Below the pieces are notes generated by a model. That model was not told the DNA's origin. It searched no databases and saw nothing but the letters and a program-made list of their open reading frames with translations. Shown in pieces: positions 14,288 to 22,117 of a DNA stretch of 23,492 bases (the stretch's first letter is position 1; each line of letters opens with the position of its first letter). Origin of the DNA: CAYFJO01 sp964343305 (lineage in GTDB: Bacteria; Planctomycetota; Planctomycetia; Pirellulales; Pirellulaceae); contig CAYFJO010000147.1 of NCBI GenBank assembly GCA_964343305.1, forward strand, positions 1 to 23,492, in the 5' to 3' direction. The position numbers and the translations under genes were made by a program.

Positions 14288-16629
14288 ACTGCAAGATGAA
14301 TCTCGACAAAACTCGGAATTCACTCGTTGCCGCTCTGTTGTTATGCGGCGTTTCACTGGCACTGGCTCAAGAGTCCAGAAACACGCTTCCCAAAAAACAA
14401 CTTCGGACCAGCAACGCACCGTTTCTGAAACCGGACGAGGCGGTCGCGAAGATGTCGATTCCGGACGGTTTCGAGGTTTCGATCTTCGCGTCCGAGCCAG
14501 ACATTGCCGAGCCGATCGCGTTTTGTTTTGACGACCGCGGCCGGATGTGGGTCGCCGAGAATTTCAACTATCAAACGCGTCGCCAACACACGAGTGATCA
14601 GGTCAGTCGGATTCAGATCCTGGAAGACACCGACGGCGACGGCGTCTTTGACAAGAAGAAAACGTTCACCGACAAATTGACTTTCACTTCGGGACTAGCC
14701 TGCGGATTCGGCGGCGTCTTTGTCGGATCGCCACCCCATCTGACATTCATTCCCGACGCGGATGCCGACGACCAGCCAGACGGTCCGCCGCAAATCCTTT
14801 TGGATGGTTGGGGAATCAACGATCGGCACGAGACGCTGAACAGTTTCATTTGGGGACCCGACGGTTGGCTCTACGGCTGCCATGGCGTGTTCACTCAATC
14901 GCAAGTCGGCAAGCCGGGGGACGACAATGCCGCAAGACAGTTCATCGACGGTGGCATCTGGCGATACCATCCGACACGCAAGATGTTTGAAATCTTTGCT
15001 CGCGGATTGTCGAACCCGTGGGGATTCGACTTTGACGATCGCGGCCAAGGATTTGCCACGTGCTGCGTCATCCCGCATTTATTCCACGTCGTCCAAGGCG
15101 GTGTCTATCACAAGCAGAGCCGGCCACATGTGAATCCTTACATCTACGACGACATCAAGACGATTCGAGACCACACGCATCTGTCGGCACACGGGGGAGC
15201 GCGCATTTATCTCGCCGATGCGTTTCCCGAGAAGTATCGTAACCGGCTGTTCATGTGCAACATCCACGAACACGCCGTGCTGACCGATATTCTCGAACCG
15301 CGTGGTTCCAGCTTCGTCGGCAAGCATGGTGATGACTTCATGCCGACGAATGACCTGGCTTGGGTTGGATTCAGCGTTGAAATTGGCCCCGAAGGCGGCG
15401 TTTACATCTTGGACTGGCATGACACCGACGTTTGTGGCAACGCAGTGAATTTTCCCAACAGCGGCCGTATTTATCGGATCATGCCCAAGGGTGCGAAGTC
15501 AATTGCCCGGCCAAATTTGAGAGTGATGTCCGACGAGCAGTTGGTCCAGTTACAGACGCACGCGAACGACTGGTACGTGCGTCATGCGCGATTGCTGCTG
15601 CAAACTCGCGCGGCGGCTGGAACGCTGGACACGTCGCTTGTTCACTCGCAGCTAGAAGAATTGTTGCAATCTGCTTCGACAACCCCGAAGCGACTTCGCG
15701 CACTGTGGGCTTTGCATGTGACCGCAGGCTTGGATCACAATCGTTTGACAGCTTTGTTGGATCACGAAGACGAGTATGTGCGTAGTTGGGCGATTCAGTT
15801 CCTCTGCGATGCCAGCCAGGTCAACGCATTTCAAGACGCAAGCAGCGCAAAACAAGCGGTGGTTGAAAAATCGGTTCTCGCACAATTCGCATCGATGGCC
15901 ACGAAAGAGCCGTCGCCGGTCGTGCGTCTTTACCTGGCGTCGGCGGTTCAGCGGCTGCCTTTCGCGGAACGCTGGCCGATCCTCACGGGCCTCGCGTCAC
16001 ACGGCGAAGACATCGGTGATAACAACTTGCCGCGGATGGTTTGGTTCGGGTTGGAGCCCATGGTGCCAGATCATCCCAAGGAATCATTGCGACTAGCCGT
16101 CGGTGGAAAGATCCCGGCGCTTCAGGAATTCGTTGCCCGTCGCATGGTCACGGGAGACGTCGCCGTTGGTGTCAGTCGTCCGCGACAAGTTAAGTCGACG
16201 CCTGAATGGCAGTGGACGATCCAGAGAGTCGCGCCTGGATTCAAAGTACGCAACGTCGGCGAGGGCGGCGTGGTTTATCACCGAGTCTTCCGGAATAAGG
16301 CCGCGGTTCAAACGCATCCGCTTGACAAGAAAACGCCCAGCAGTCTGTTTCGCACGATCACTGTCCCAGCAGGCAAGAAGACACGTTTGGCCATGCGAGT
16401 GAGTCATCATCCGCACGGCGACTGGCAATTGCGAGTACTGGCCGACGGCAAGCTTTTGGAAGACCAACTCGTCGGCAGCAAGTCGGTCACTGACGACGAA
16501 TGGCTTGAATTGACGGTCGACCTATCAAGATTTGCCGGCCAACGCATCGAAGTCACGATCGAAAACTACCCCAACAATTGGGCAAACGAATGGGCATACT
16601 GGAATGAAGTGAAGATTGTCAGTGATTAG
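14284..16629 (+). CDS. PVC-type membrane-bound dehydrogenase-like propeller with HEAT repeats and jelly-roll tail
   Basis: This predicted exported oxidoreductase has 781 residues. The signal region runs to ALAQESRN. Residues ~45-410 form the propeller of the kind described by TIGR02604: MSIPDGFEVSIFASEPDIAE, DDRGRMWVAEN, LEDTDGDGVFDKKKTF (calcium-loop-like), WGPDGWLYGCHG, GLSNPWGFDFDDRGQ, LDWHDTD and GRIYRIMPKG. Residues ~420-620 are HEAT-like helices (WYVRHARLLLQTRAA, LRALWALHVTAGL, YVRSWAIQFLCD). The last ~130 residues are a beta jelly roll (RTITVPAGKKTRLAMRVSHH...WAYWNEVKIV). No CxxCH is present; the haem domain is supplied by the overlapping upstream gene. GGAG lies eight bases before the ATG. 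Its TAG overlaps the TAA of the convergent EF-G-like gene by four bases. The substrate is unknown; a sugar or alcohol is likely. Confidence 0.88.
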   Translation: MNCKMNLDKTRNSLVAALLLCGVSLALAQESRNTLPKKQLRTSNAPFLKPDEAVAKMSIPDGFEVSIFASEPDIAEPIAFCFDDRGRMWVAENFNYQTRRQHTSDQVSRIQILEDTDGDGVFDKKKTFTDKLTFTSGLACGFGGVFVGSPPHLTFIPDADADDQPDGPPQILLDGWGINDRHETLNSFIWGPDGWLYGCHGVFTQSQVGKPGDDNAARQFIDGGIWRYHPTRKMFEIFARGLSNPWGFDFDDRGQGFATCCVIPHLFHVVQGGVYHKQSRPHVNPYIYDDIKTIRDHTHLSAHGGARIYLADAFPEKYRNRLFMCNIHEHAVLTDILEPRGSSFVGKHGDDFMPTNDLAWVGFSVEIGPEGGVYILDWHDTDVCGNAVNFPNSGRIYRIMPKGAKSIARPNLRVMSDEQLVQLQTHANDWYVRHARLLLQTRAAAGTLDTSLVHSQLEELLQSASTTPKRLRALWALHVTAGLDHNRLTALLDHEDEYVRSWAIQFLCDASQVNAFQDASSAKQAVVEKSVLAQFASMATKEPSPVVRLYLASAVQRLPFAERWPILTGLASHGEDIGDNNLPRMVWFGLEPMVPDHPKESLRLAVGGKIPALQEFVARRMVTGDVAVGVSRPRQVKSTPEWQWTIQRVAPGFKVRNVGEGGVVYHRVFRNKAAVQTHPLDKKTPSSLFRTITVPAGKKTRLAMRVSHHPHGDWQLRVLADGKLLEDQLVGSKSVTDDEWLELTVDLSRFAGQRIEVTIENYPNNWANEWAYWNEVKIVSD

Positions 16630-18725
16630 TCTTCTTCTTCCTCTTTGACCTTTGCCTTGGCGATCACTTCTCGCTGCACGTCGGGTGGCATGACTTCGTA
16701 GTGACTGAACTCCATCGTAAAGCTGCCGAGACCGCCAGTCATACTCGACAGCGTTCTCGAATACGTCGTCACCGAGCGAAGCGGCACTTCGATGTGGACC
16801 GTTTGGAAGTTGCCTCCCGCCGCATCGGAACCTTGGACGCGGCCACCACGACTGGACATGTCACTGTAAACGTCACCCACGTTCGCTTCGGGAACGGTGA
16901 TGTCCATTTGGACGACGGGTTCGAGCAACGAAGGCTTGGCGGCTTCGAAGCATTTTTTGAAACCCATGCGGGCGGCGGTCTTGAATGCGGCTTCCGAACT
17001 ATCGACCGGATGGTGCTTGCCAAAGTGCACTTCGACGCACACGTCTTGGACCCGATAGCCGGCAATCACACCGCCGACCAAGCGCTCTTTGAATCCCTTT
17101 TCGATCGCCGGCATGAAGTTGCCTGGGATCACGCCGCCAACAACGGAATCGACCCAGACAAAGTTGTGGTCTTCGATGTAATGGTAAGTCTTCATCGAAG
17201 CAAAACGGCTTTTCGTACAAAACTCTTCGGGGTCCGTGCCGCGAGGAAACGGCTGCATCCGCAAGTGCACTTCGCCGAACTGGCCGCGACCACCGGATTG
17301 TTTTTTGTGCCGGTACATCTCGCCGGAATCGGTTTGAATCGTTTCGCGGAACGGGATCTTGGGCTCTTTCGTTTCGACTTCCAGCTTGTCGCGGCGGGCC
17401 AATCTTTCCTGGATGACCGTTAGATGCAATTCGCTCATGCCGGTCATGACCAGTTCCTTGGTTTGCTGATCACGGTCGAGTTTGAACGTCGGATCTTCTT
17501 CGACCACCTTGTTCAACGCGCCGGACAACTTCGTCTCGTCGCCGCGACTCTTCGGCATGACGGCAAGGCCAACCATTGGCGTGGGAAACTTGATCGGCGG
17601 CAATTCGGTGTCGCCGAGCGTGGCACTTGTCTTGAGGTCTTCCATTTTTGCGACAGCAACAATATCGCCGGGGCCCGCTTCGTTGACGGGTGAAGTTTGA
17701 TCTGCTTGGACTTCGAGCAACGGTCCCATCTTGACGCCCTTGCGCGCCGAGGTGGCCGATACATTTTGGTCTTTCTTCAGCGTCCCTTGAAAAATGCGGA
17801 TGAAGCTGAGTTTTTGCACGAACGGGTCGATGCGTGTTTTGAATACGCGAGCCACCAGCGGGGCGCTTGCATCGGTGGAAAGCTCCGTTTCGTCGTCGCC
17901 CGTCTTGGTGGTTCGTTTGACGTCGGCGGGTGTCAGGCCGCACATGCACAGGGCATCGAGCAACTCGGTAACACCTGTTTCTGTTTTACTGGAACAGCAA
18001 ACGATGGGAATCAGGCTTCCTGATGCGACCGCTTGCACGATTAACGTCGAAAGCTGTTCGTCCGAAGGAAGTTCACCATCTTCGAGGTACTGCATCATGA
18101 CGTCTTCGTCGGCTTCGATGATCGCTTCGACCAACGGGTCGTGAACTTCGTTGGGATCGACCAAGGCAGCGGCCGTATCGTCGGGCACTTTCAGCGTGCT
18201 GACGACGCCCTTAAAGTCCCCGCCGTGGCCAACGGGAACATTCAGCAGCACGCATTGGTTGCCCCACATTTCGCGAATCGAATCGACCAATGCTGGGAAG
18301 TCGATGTTGTCCGCGTCCATTTTGTTGATGATCACCATCCGGCCGACGCCCGCGTTGCCGGCCTCGGTGAAGACACGACGCGTGTTGACCTCGATGCCGG
18401 ATTGAGCATTGACGACGATCGCCGCCATGTCGACGCCCGCAAGCGCGCCAATGGTCTGACCAATGAAGTCGGGGTAACCCGGCGCGTCGATGACGTTGAA
18501 TCGTTTGCCACCGTGATTGAAGTGAATTACCGAGGCTTCGATCGAATACTGGTGATGTTTTTCTTCGTCGTCAAAATCGCACAGGCTGGTGCCATCATCA
18601 ACGCTGGGATTGCCTTTCACGGTTCCGGTCACCGTCAGCATCTTGTCGGCTAACGTGGTCTTGCCCGCGGAGCCGTGTCCACAGAGAACGAGATTGCGGA
18701 TGTCCTCGAGTTTCGCCTTTGCCAT
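16626..18725 (-). CDS. fusA: Elongation factor G paralogue (EF-G2-like GTPase)
   Basis: This full-length EF-G-family translational GTPase has 699 residues. The P-loop is GHGSAGKTT at 16-24, where the housekeeping form has AHxDAGKTT. G3 is DAPGY (80-84) instead of DTPGH, and G4 is NKMD (134-137). The switch I/G2 segment (DDEEKHHQYSIEAS) lacks the usual RGITI. Domains II (~290-375), III, IV (KKQSGGRGQFGEVHL...) and V (PEANVGDVYSDMSSRGGRV) are all present. These traits put it with the EF-G2-like group rather than the main factor; the symbol is given in that broad sense. Its role may be an auxiliary one in translocation or recycling. AAGGA precedes the ATG. The C-terminus ends in an acidic KEEEED. 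A palindromic repeat lies between it and hisA upstream. Confidence 0.9.
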   Translation of the reverse strand: MAKAKLEDIRNLVLCGHGSAGKTTLADKMLTVTGTVKGNPSVDDGTSLCDFDDEEKHHQYSIEASVIHFNHGGKRFNVIDAPGYPDFIGQTIGALAGVDMAAIVVNAQSGIEVNTRRVFTEAGNAGVGRMVIINKMDADNIDFPALVDSIREMWGNQCVLLNVPVGHGGDFKGVVSTLKVPDDTAAALVDPNEVHDPLVEAIIEADEDVMMQYLEDGELPSDEQLSTLIVQAVASGSLIPIVCCSSKTETGVTELLDALCMCGLTPADVKRTTKTGDDETELSTDASAPLVARVFKTRIDPFVQKLSFIRIFQGTLKKDQNVSATSARKGVKMGPLLEVQADQTSPVNEAGPGDIVAVAKMEDLKTSATLGDTELPPIKFPTPMVGLAVMPKSRGDETKLSGALNKVVEEDPTFKLDRDQQTKELVMTGMSELHLTVIQERLARRDKLEVETKEPKIPFRETIQTDSGEMYRHKKQSGGRGQFGEVHLRMQPFPRGTDPEEFCTKSRFASMKTYHYIEDHNFVWVDSVVGGVIPGNFMPAIEKGFKERLVGGVIAGYRVQDVCVEVHFGKHHPVDSSEAAFKTAARMGFKKCFEAAKPSLLEPVVQMDITVPEANVGDVYSDMSSRGGRVQGSDAAGGNFQTVHIEVPLRSVTTYSRTLSSMTGGLGSFTMEFSHYEVMPPDVQREVIAKAKVKEEEED

Positions 18726-18750
18726 CTTATGATTTCCTTTGCGATTGGAC

Positions 18751-18804
18751 CGTAGCTACGCTCGCCAGAGCGTGGTTCTCCGCGGTCTGGCGACCGCAGC
18801 TACG
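18751..18804 (-). repeat. Palindromic repeat copy 2, between hisA and EF-G-like gene
   Basis: On the plus strand it starts CGTAGCTACGCTCGCCAGAG and ends GGTCTGGCGACCGCAGCTACG-like; the ends form a stem of about 17 matched bases in 20. It is nearly the same as copy 1 (9930-9996) in the same strand orientation, with a shorter loop. It begins ten bases after the hisA stop and could shape the 3' end of hisA mRNA. Confidence 0.75.
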
Positions 18805-18813
18805 TCAATTGGA

Positions 18814-19533
18814 TTAATTCGGATTTGCCGCCGCTAATGCGTCTTGGAGTGTGAGTTTTCCTTCATATAACGTGCGGCCGATGATACAGCCGGCCATTTT
18901 GATACTTGCAAGTTGTTCGACGTCGTCGGCGGTGGTGACTCCGCCGGAGGCCACCACAGGGATGCGGGTCGCTTCGTTCATTTCCTTCATCGCTTCGAGA
19001 TTCGGTCCGGACATCATGCCGTCTTTGGCGATGTCGGTATAAATGATCGCCGCGATCGGTTCGTCTTCAAACTGCTTGGCCAAACCGGTCGCCGCAACGT
19101 CGCTTGTTTCCAGCCAGCCATCGGTTGCGACGCGTCCATTGCGAGCGTCAATGCCGAGCGCCAATTGGTTGGGAAACTTGCGGCATGTGGTACGAAACCA
19201 ATCCGGTTCCTTGATGGCCTTGGTCCCGATCACCAATCGCTGGAGTCCCAAGCTGAGGAGTTGCTCAATGGATTGGTCATCGCGGATGCCACCGCCAAGT
19301 TCGCAGGGAATGTCGACCGCTTGGACAATTGCGGACACGGCATCCCGATTGACTAGCTTGCCATCGCGGGCACCGTCCAGATCGACGAGATGAAGGAATT
19401 GGGCTCCATCGCCAACCCAACGCCGTGCCATTTCCGCCGGGTCGTCGCCGAACACCGTTTCGCGGTCATAATCGCCCTGAACAAGGCGAACACACCTGCC
19501 ACCACGCAGGTCGATGGCAGGCCAGATTTCCAT
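18814..19533 (-). CDS. hisA: Phosphoribosylformimino-5-aminoimidazole carboxamide ribotide isomerase (HisA)
   Basis: This cytoplasmic enzyme of histidine synthesis (fourth step) is an Amadori-type isomerase turning ProFAR into PRFAR. It has 239 residues from the ATG at 19533; a frame extension to 19560 (MQHGKESGV) is unlikely because MEIWPAIDLRGG is the usual beginning and puts the catalytic Asp at residue 8 as in known HisA. Other visible elements of the beta/alpha barrel are HLVDLDGARDG, ELGGGIRDDQSIEQLL, GIDARNGRVATDGW with the second Asp at 129, YTDIAKDGMMSGPN at ~165-178, and the phosphate-binding VVASGGV and GCIIGRTLYEG. No other histidine gene is nearby, so the pathway is scattered in this genome. 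Nothing indicates loss of function. Confidence 0.96.
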   Translation of the reverse strand: MEIWPAIDLRGGRCVRLVQGDYDRETVFGDDPAEMARRWVGDGAQFLHLVDLDGARDGKLVNRDAVSAIVQAVDIPCELGGGIRDDQSIEQLLSLGLQRLVIGTKAIKEPDWFRTTCRKFPNQLALGIDARNGRVATDGWLETSDVAATGLAKQFEDEPIAAIIYTDIAKDGMMSGPNLEAMKEMNEATRIPVVASGGVTTADDVEQLASIKMAGCIIGRTLYEGKLTLQDALAAANPN

Positions 19534-19625
19534 CACGCCGGACTCTTTTCCGTGCTGCAACTAGGGAGTTTTCGTAAACTCGCAATATCCCAAACCCGTC
19601 GCGGTCTGACAAGGGTTGGAGAGGA

Positions 19626-19733
19626 AATGACGAATGTCGAGATACCCAATGACGAATGAAACCCGAATTCCGAGTGACGAAGGAAGATGCGCGCAATCTC
19701 AGTTCGTCATTGGGTGTTTCGACCTTCGTCATT
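19626..19733. repeat. Long inverted repeat with 31-base arms
   Basis: The arms at 19626-19656 and 19703-19733 match at 28 of 31 bases; two of the three differences still pair as G-U, leaving one mismatch in RNA. The loop is 46 bases and holds another GTGACGAAGG unit. The arms are built from ATGACGAA units, which I recall from planctomycete intergenic regions. It lies after the DUF1080 gene stop and before hisA, so it could end or stabilise the DUF1080 transcript. Confidence 0.8.
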
Positions 19734-19751
19734 CCACCGTAGGGTATTTTG

Positions 19752-21062
19752 TCATTCGCTGGTTTCTTTAATCGACACGTCGCGGAATTGCACGGGATCG
19801 CTGTGTCCGGCGAAGCCAAAGTGGCCGCTCTCTAGATCTTTGCCGGGATGTGGCGAGTTGGCCATGAATTCGGACACCTTGCTCAGGTCGGCGTCGAGAA
19901 TGACGTAGCCGTTCACCTCAACTTGGATGGTCGATCCGATCACCGTGACTTCCTGAAAATTCCACTCGCCAGCGACGCGCAGATAGCCGCGGTGTGCCGG
20001 GACCATGCCATAGGCCGAGCCGTGGTATTGGCGTTTGTCGAGCTTGGCATATTTCACGTGTTCGCTGTCCAGGACTTGCAGGTCGCACATTCCGGCATAG
20101 GCGGGATTGCCTGTGCCAGGGTACCGAATCGCAAGGCCGTTGTTGCCGCCGGGTGGAAGTTTGAATTGCAGCCGGGCCACAAAATCTTTGCACTTGTTCT
20201 TGGTGAACAACGTGCCGCCATGGCCCTTCTTGCACTGAATCGTGCCGTCGACGACTTCGTAGTTCTCCACCGCGCCTTGCCAGCCTTCGAGGTCGCTGCC
20301 ATTAAAAACGTTTTTGAAGTCCATCGCGTTTTCGCGCGCCAGAATCTCGTTCGCCTCGTCGGCGGGAATCTCACGAATGAAGACATTTCGCCAGCGGATT
20401 TCGCCGCCGTGTGTTTGCAGTTGAATTGGGCCTTTGCCGAACAACGGTCGTTTGCGATCCCAAAAGTTGTGCATGATGGCGTGGTCGACAACATGTTCGC
20501 CATTGAGCCAAACGCTGGTTCGTGCACCGACTTGAACGATGCGAAAACGGTTCCACTCGCCAAACGGTTTGTCCGCGAGCACGGACGGATCCTTGCCGGG
20601 CGATCCGGCTGCGTTATTCCATAGACCACCGGAGCCTTTATCCGCGCCAATTTTCCACTTGCCGCCTTCTTTCGTGAAATCCCAGATCTGTACTTGCGGC
20701 GTGGCGCGCAAGTAGATCCCGCTGTCCGCTTTGGCGACGGTTTTGTAGTCGATCATAAACTCGATGTCGCCATATTCTTTGTTCGTCGTTAGGTACGCGC
20801 CGTGCCCGTCGTTGACCAGCTCGCCGTTTTCTACGGACCAATGGCTTTGAGCGTCTTTCCAATCGGTCTCGCGTTTGCTTGCGCGATCTTCGTCGGTCAT
20901 GGCGGCAAGTTTGCGCGGGTCGAAGTGGCCCATGCCGTGCCAGCCGTCCAAGTCTTGACCGTTAAACAAGGCGGTGAATCCTTCCGGTGGAACGTTGTCG
21001 GCGGCCAAGGAAGTGAGAGCGGATGCAAGTATCGCCAGCACAATCAAGTGAGGTCGAAACAT
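19752..21062 (-). CDS. Exported protein with two DUF1080 (3-keto-disaccharide hydrolase-like) domains
   Basis: This protein has 436 residues with a clear signal peptide (MFRPHLIVLAILASALTSLAA). Two related jelly-roll domains follow. The first, ~27-233, opens GFTALFNGQDLDGWHGM and contains DSGIYLRATPQVQIWD, GGLWNN, GEWNRFRIV and IQLQTHGGEIRWRNVFI. The second, ~249-434, opens DFKNVFNGSDLEGWQG and contains NNGLAIRYPG, CDLQVLDSEH, GSAYGMVPAHRGYLR, GEWNFQEVTV and GHFGFAGHSDPVQFRDVSI. Members of this family include enzymes cleaving glycosidic bonds of 3-keto-sugars; whether both copies are catalytic here is unknown. AAGGA lies seven bases before the ATG. It may act downstream of the sugar-oxidising propeller proteins in this window. 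It is divergent from the DUF4058 gene across a 161-base gap. Confidence 0.93.
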   Translation of the reverse strand: MFRPHLIVLAILASALTSLAADNVPPEGFTALFNGQDLDGWHGMGHFDPRKLAAMTDEDRASKRETDWKDAQSHWSVENGELVNDGHGAYLTTNKEYGDIEFMIDYKTVAKADSGIYLRATPQVQIWDFTKEGGKWKIGADKGSGGLWNNAAGSPGKDPSVLADKPFGEWNRFRIVQVGARTSVWLNGEHVVDHAIMHNFWDRKRPLFGKGPIQLQTHGGEIRWRNVFIREIPADEANEILARENAMDFKNVFNGSDLEGWQGAVENYEVVDGTIQCKKGHGGTLFTKNKCKDFVARLQFKLPPGGNNGLAIRYPGTGNPAYAGMCDLQVLDSEHVKYAKLDKRQYHGSAYGMVPAHRGYLRVAGEWNFQEVTVIGSTIQVEVNGYVILDADLSKVSEFMANSPHPGKDLESGHFGFAGHSDPVQFRDVSIKETSE

Positions 21063-21223
21063 GGAAAAGTCCTTTTGTGGGAAGATTGGTGAGGTGGGAT
21101 CGAGTGCAGATCCATCAGTCTAATTCATGCGAATTCGGATTGCCATCAGTCTGCCGATAAGCAGGTGTGGGAGACGCCGGGCGGATGGTCTACTATGGAC
21201 TGAAACAACTGTGGAGCGTCAAA

Positions 21224-22006
21224 ATGCCTTCTCCCTTTCCCGGCATGGACCCGTTTATTGAAAATCAGAAGTGGCCTGATTTTCACACGCGCTTGATAAC
21301 CGCAATCAGTGACGCATTGCTGCCGGCCGTTCGCCCGAAATATGTTTTGGAAGTCGAGCGGCGGGTTTATTTGGAAACGCGCGACCCCGAAACCACCGTG
21401 CAATCCTTTGTGGCCGACGTAGGCAATTACGAGAGCGGATCGGGAGGCTCTACGACTGAGGCTTCTGGAGATGTTGCCGTGGCTGAGGCGACCCAGGTCG
21501 AACGCAGAACGTGTACGCTTCCCTATATCGAAGAACATCACGAACCTTACTTGACGATCCGCCGTGGTTCGCCTCGCGAAATTGTCACAATCATCGAACT
21601 GCTTTCGCCCGCCAACAAAACCCGCGGCTCCGATGGACGGCAGCAGTACTTGGACAAGCGACTGGCACTGCTAAAAACGCGAACGCATTTTGTCGAGCTA
21701 GATTTGTTGCGTGGCGGCGAACGGACGCCACTGTTGGATCCGTCCGCAGGCGACTACTTTGCGATCATCAGCCAAGCGGTCCGGCGTCCGGCGGCGGATG
21801 TTTACGGCTGGCCACTGGCAAGTCCTCTGCCGACGTTGCCCATCCCGCTGGCCGATGACGACCCCGACGTGCCGCTCAACTTGCAAGCGGTTCTTAGCTT
21901 GGTTTATGACCGTGCGGGCTACGATTATTCGTTGAATTACCAGGAAACCGTTTCGCCCGCCTTTTCGGAAGCGGAGACGACGTGGGCTCAAAAGCGGATC
22001 GGTTAG
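21224..22006 (+). CDS. DUF4058 family protein
   Basis: This protein has 260 residues. The ATG at 21224 is preferred to one at 21167 because family members begin MPSPFPGMDP and because GGAG lies eight bases upstream. Visible family features are MPSPFPGMDPFIE, WPDFHTRLITAISDALLP, LPYIEEHHEPYLTI, IIELLSPANKTRGSDGRQQY and HFVELDLLRGG, then PLPLADDDPDV-like residues near the C-terminus. There is no signal peptide, so it is cytoplasmic. The function is unknown. The spacing E-L-L-S-P-x-N-K ... V-E-L-D-L-L recalls PD-(D/E)xK nuclease-fold proteins, which is only an inference. It stands alone, divergent from the DUF1080 gene and convergent with the PQQ-repeat gene; the 111 bases after it hold nothing recognisable. 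Confidence 0.9.
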   Translation: MPSPFPGMDPFIENQKWPDFHTRLITAISDALLPAVRPKYVLEVERRVYLETRDPETTVQSFVADVGNYESGSGGSTTEASGDVAVAEATQVERRTCTLPYIEEHHEPYLTIRRGSPREIVTIIELLSPANKTRGSDGRQQYLDKRLALLKTRTHFVELDLLRGGERTPLLDPSAGDYFAIISQAVRRPAADVYGWPLASPLPTLPIPLADDDPDVPLNLQAVLSLVYDRAGYDYSLNYQETVSPAFSEAETTWAQKRIG

Positions 22007-22117
22007 TCAAACGAATGCGAAGTCTTATTCCATTACTTGTTCCGCCAGCTTCCTTGAACGTCACTCGCGGCAACGTTCACCATGCGGCGGCGGCCGATGA
22101 GACGCGACCGGTTTCCA

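Noticed and set aside
19534..19560. Nine-residue extension of HisA
   Set aside because: The start at 19533 puts the catalytic Asp at residue 8 as in known HisA proteins.
19466..19819. 117-codon minus-strand ORF with repeated SSFVTRN/RHSSF-like peptides
   Set aside because: It is the reading-through of the ATGACGAA-type inverted repeat and parts of flanking genes, not a protein gene.
21167..21223. 19-residue extension of the DUF4058 protein
   Set aside because: The family begins MPSPFPGMDP and a GGAG site lies just before the ATG at 21224.
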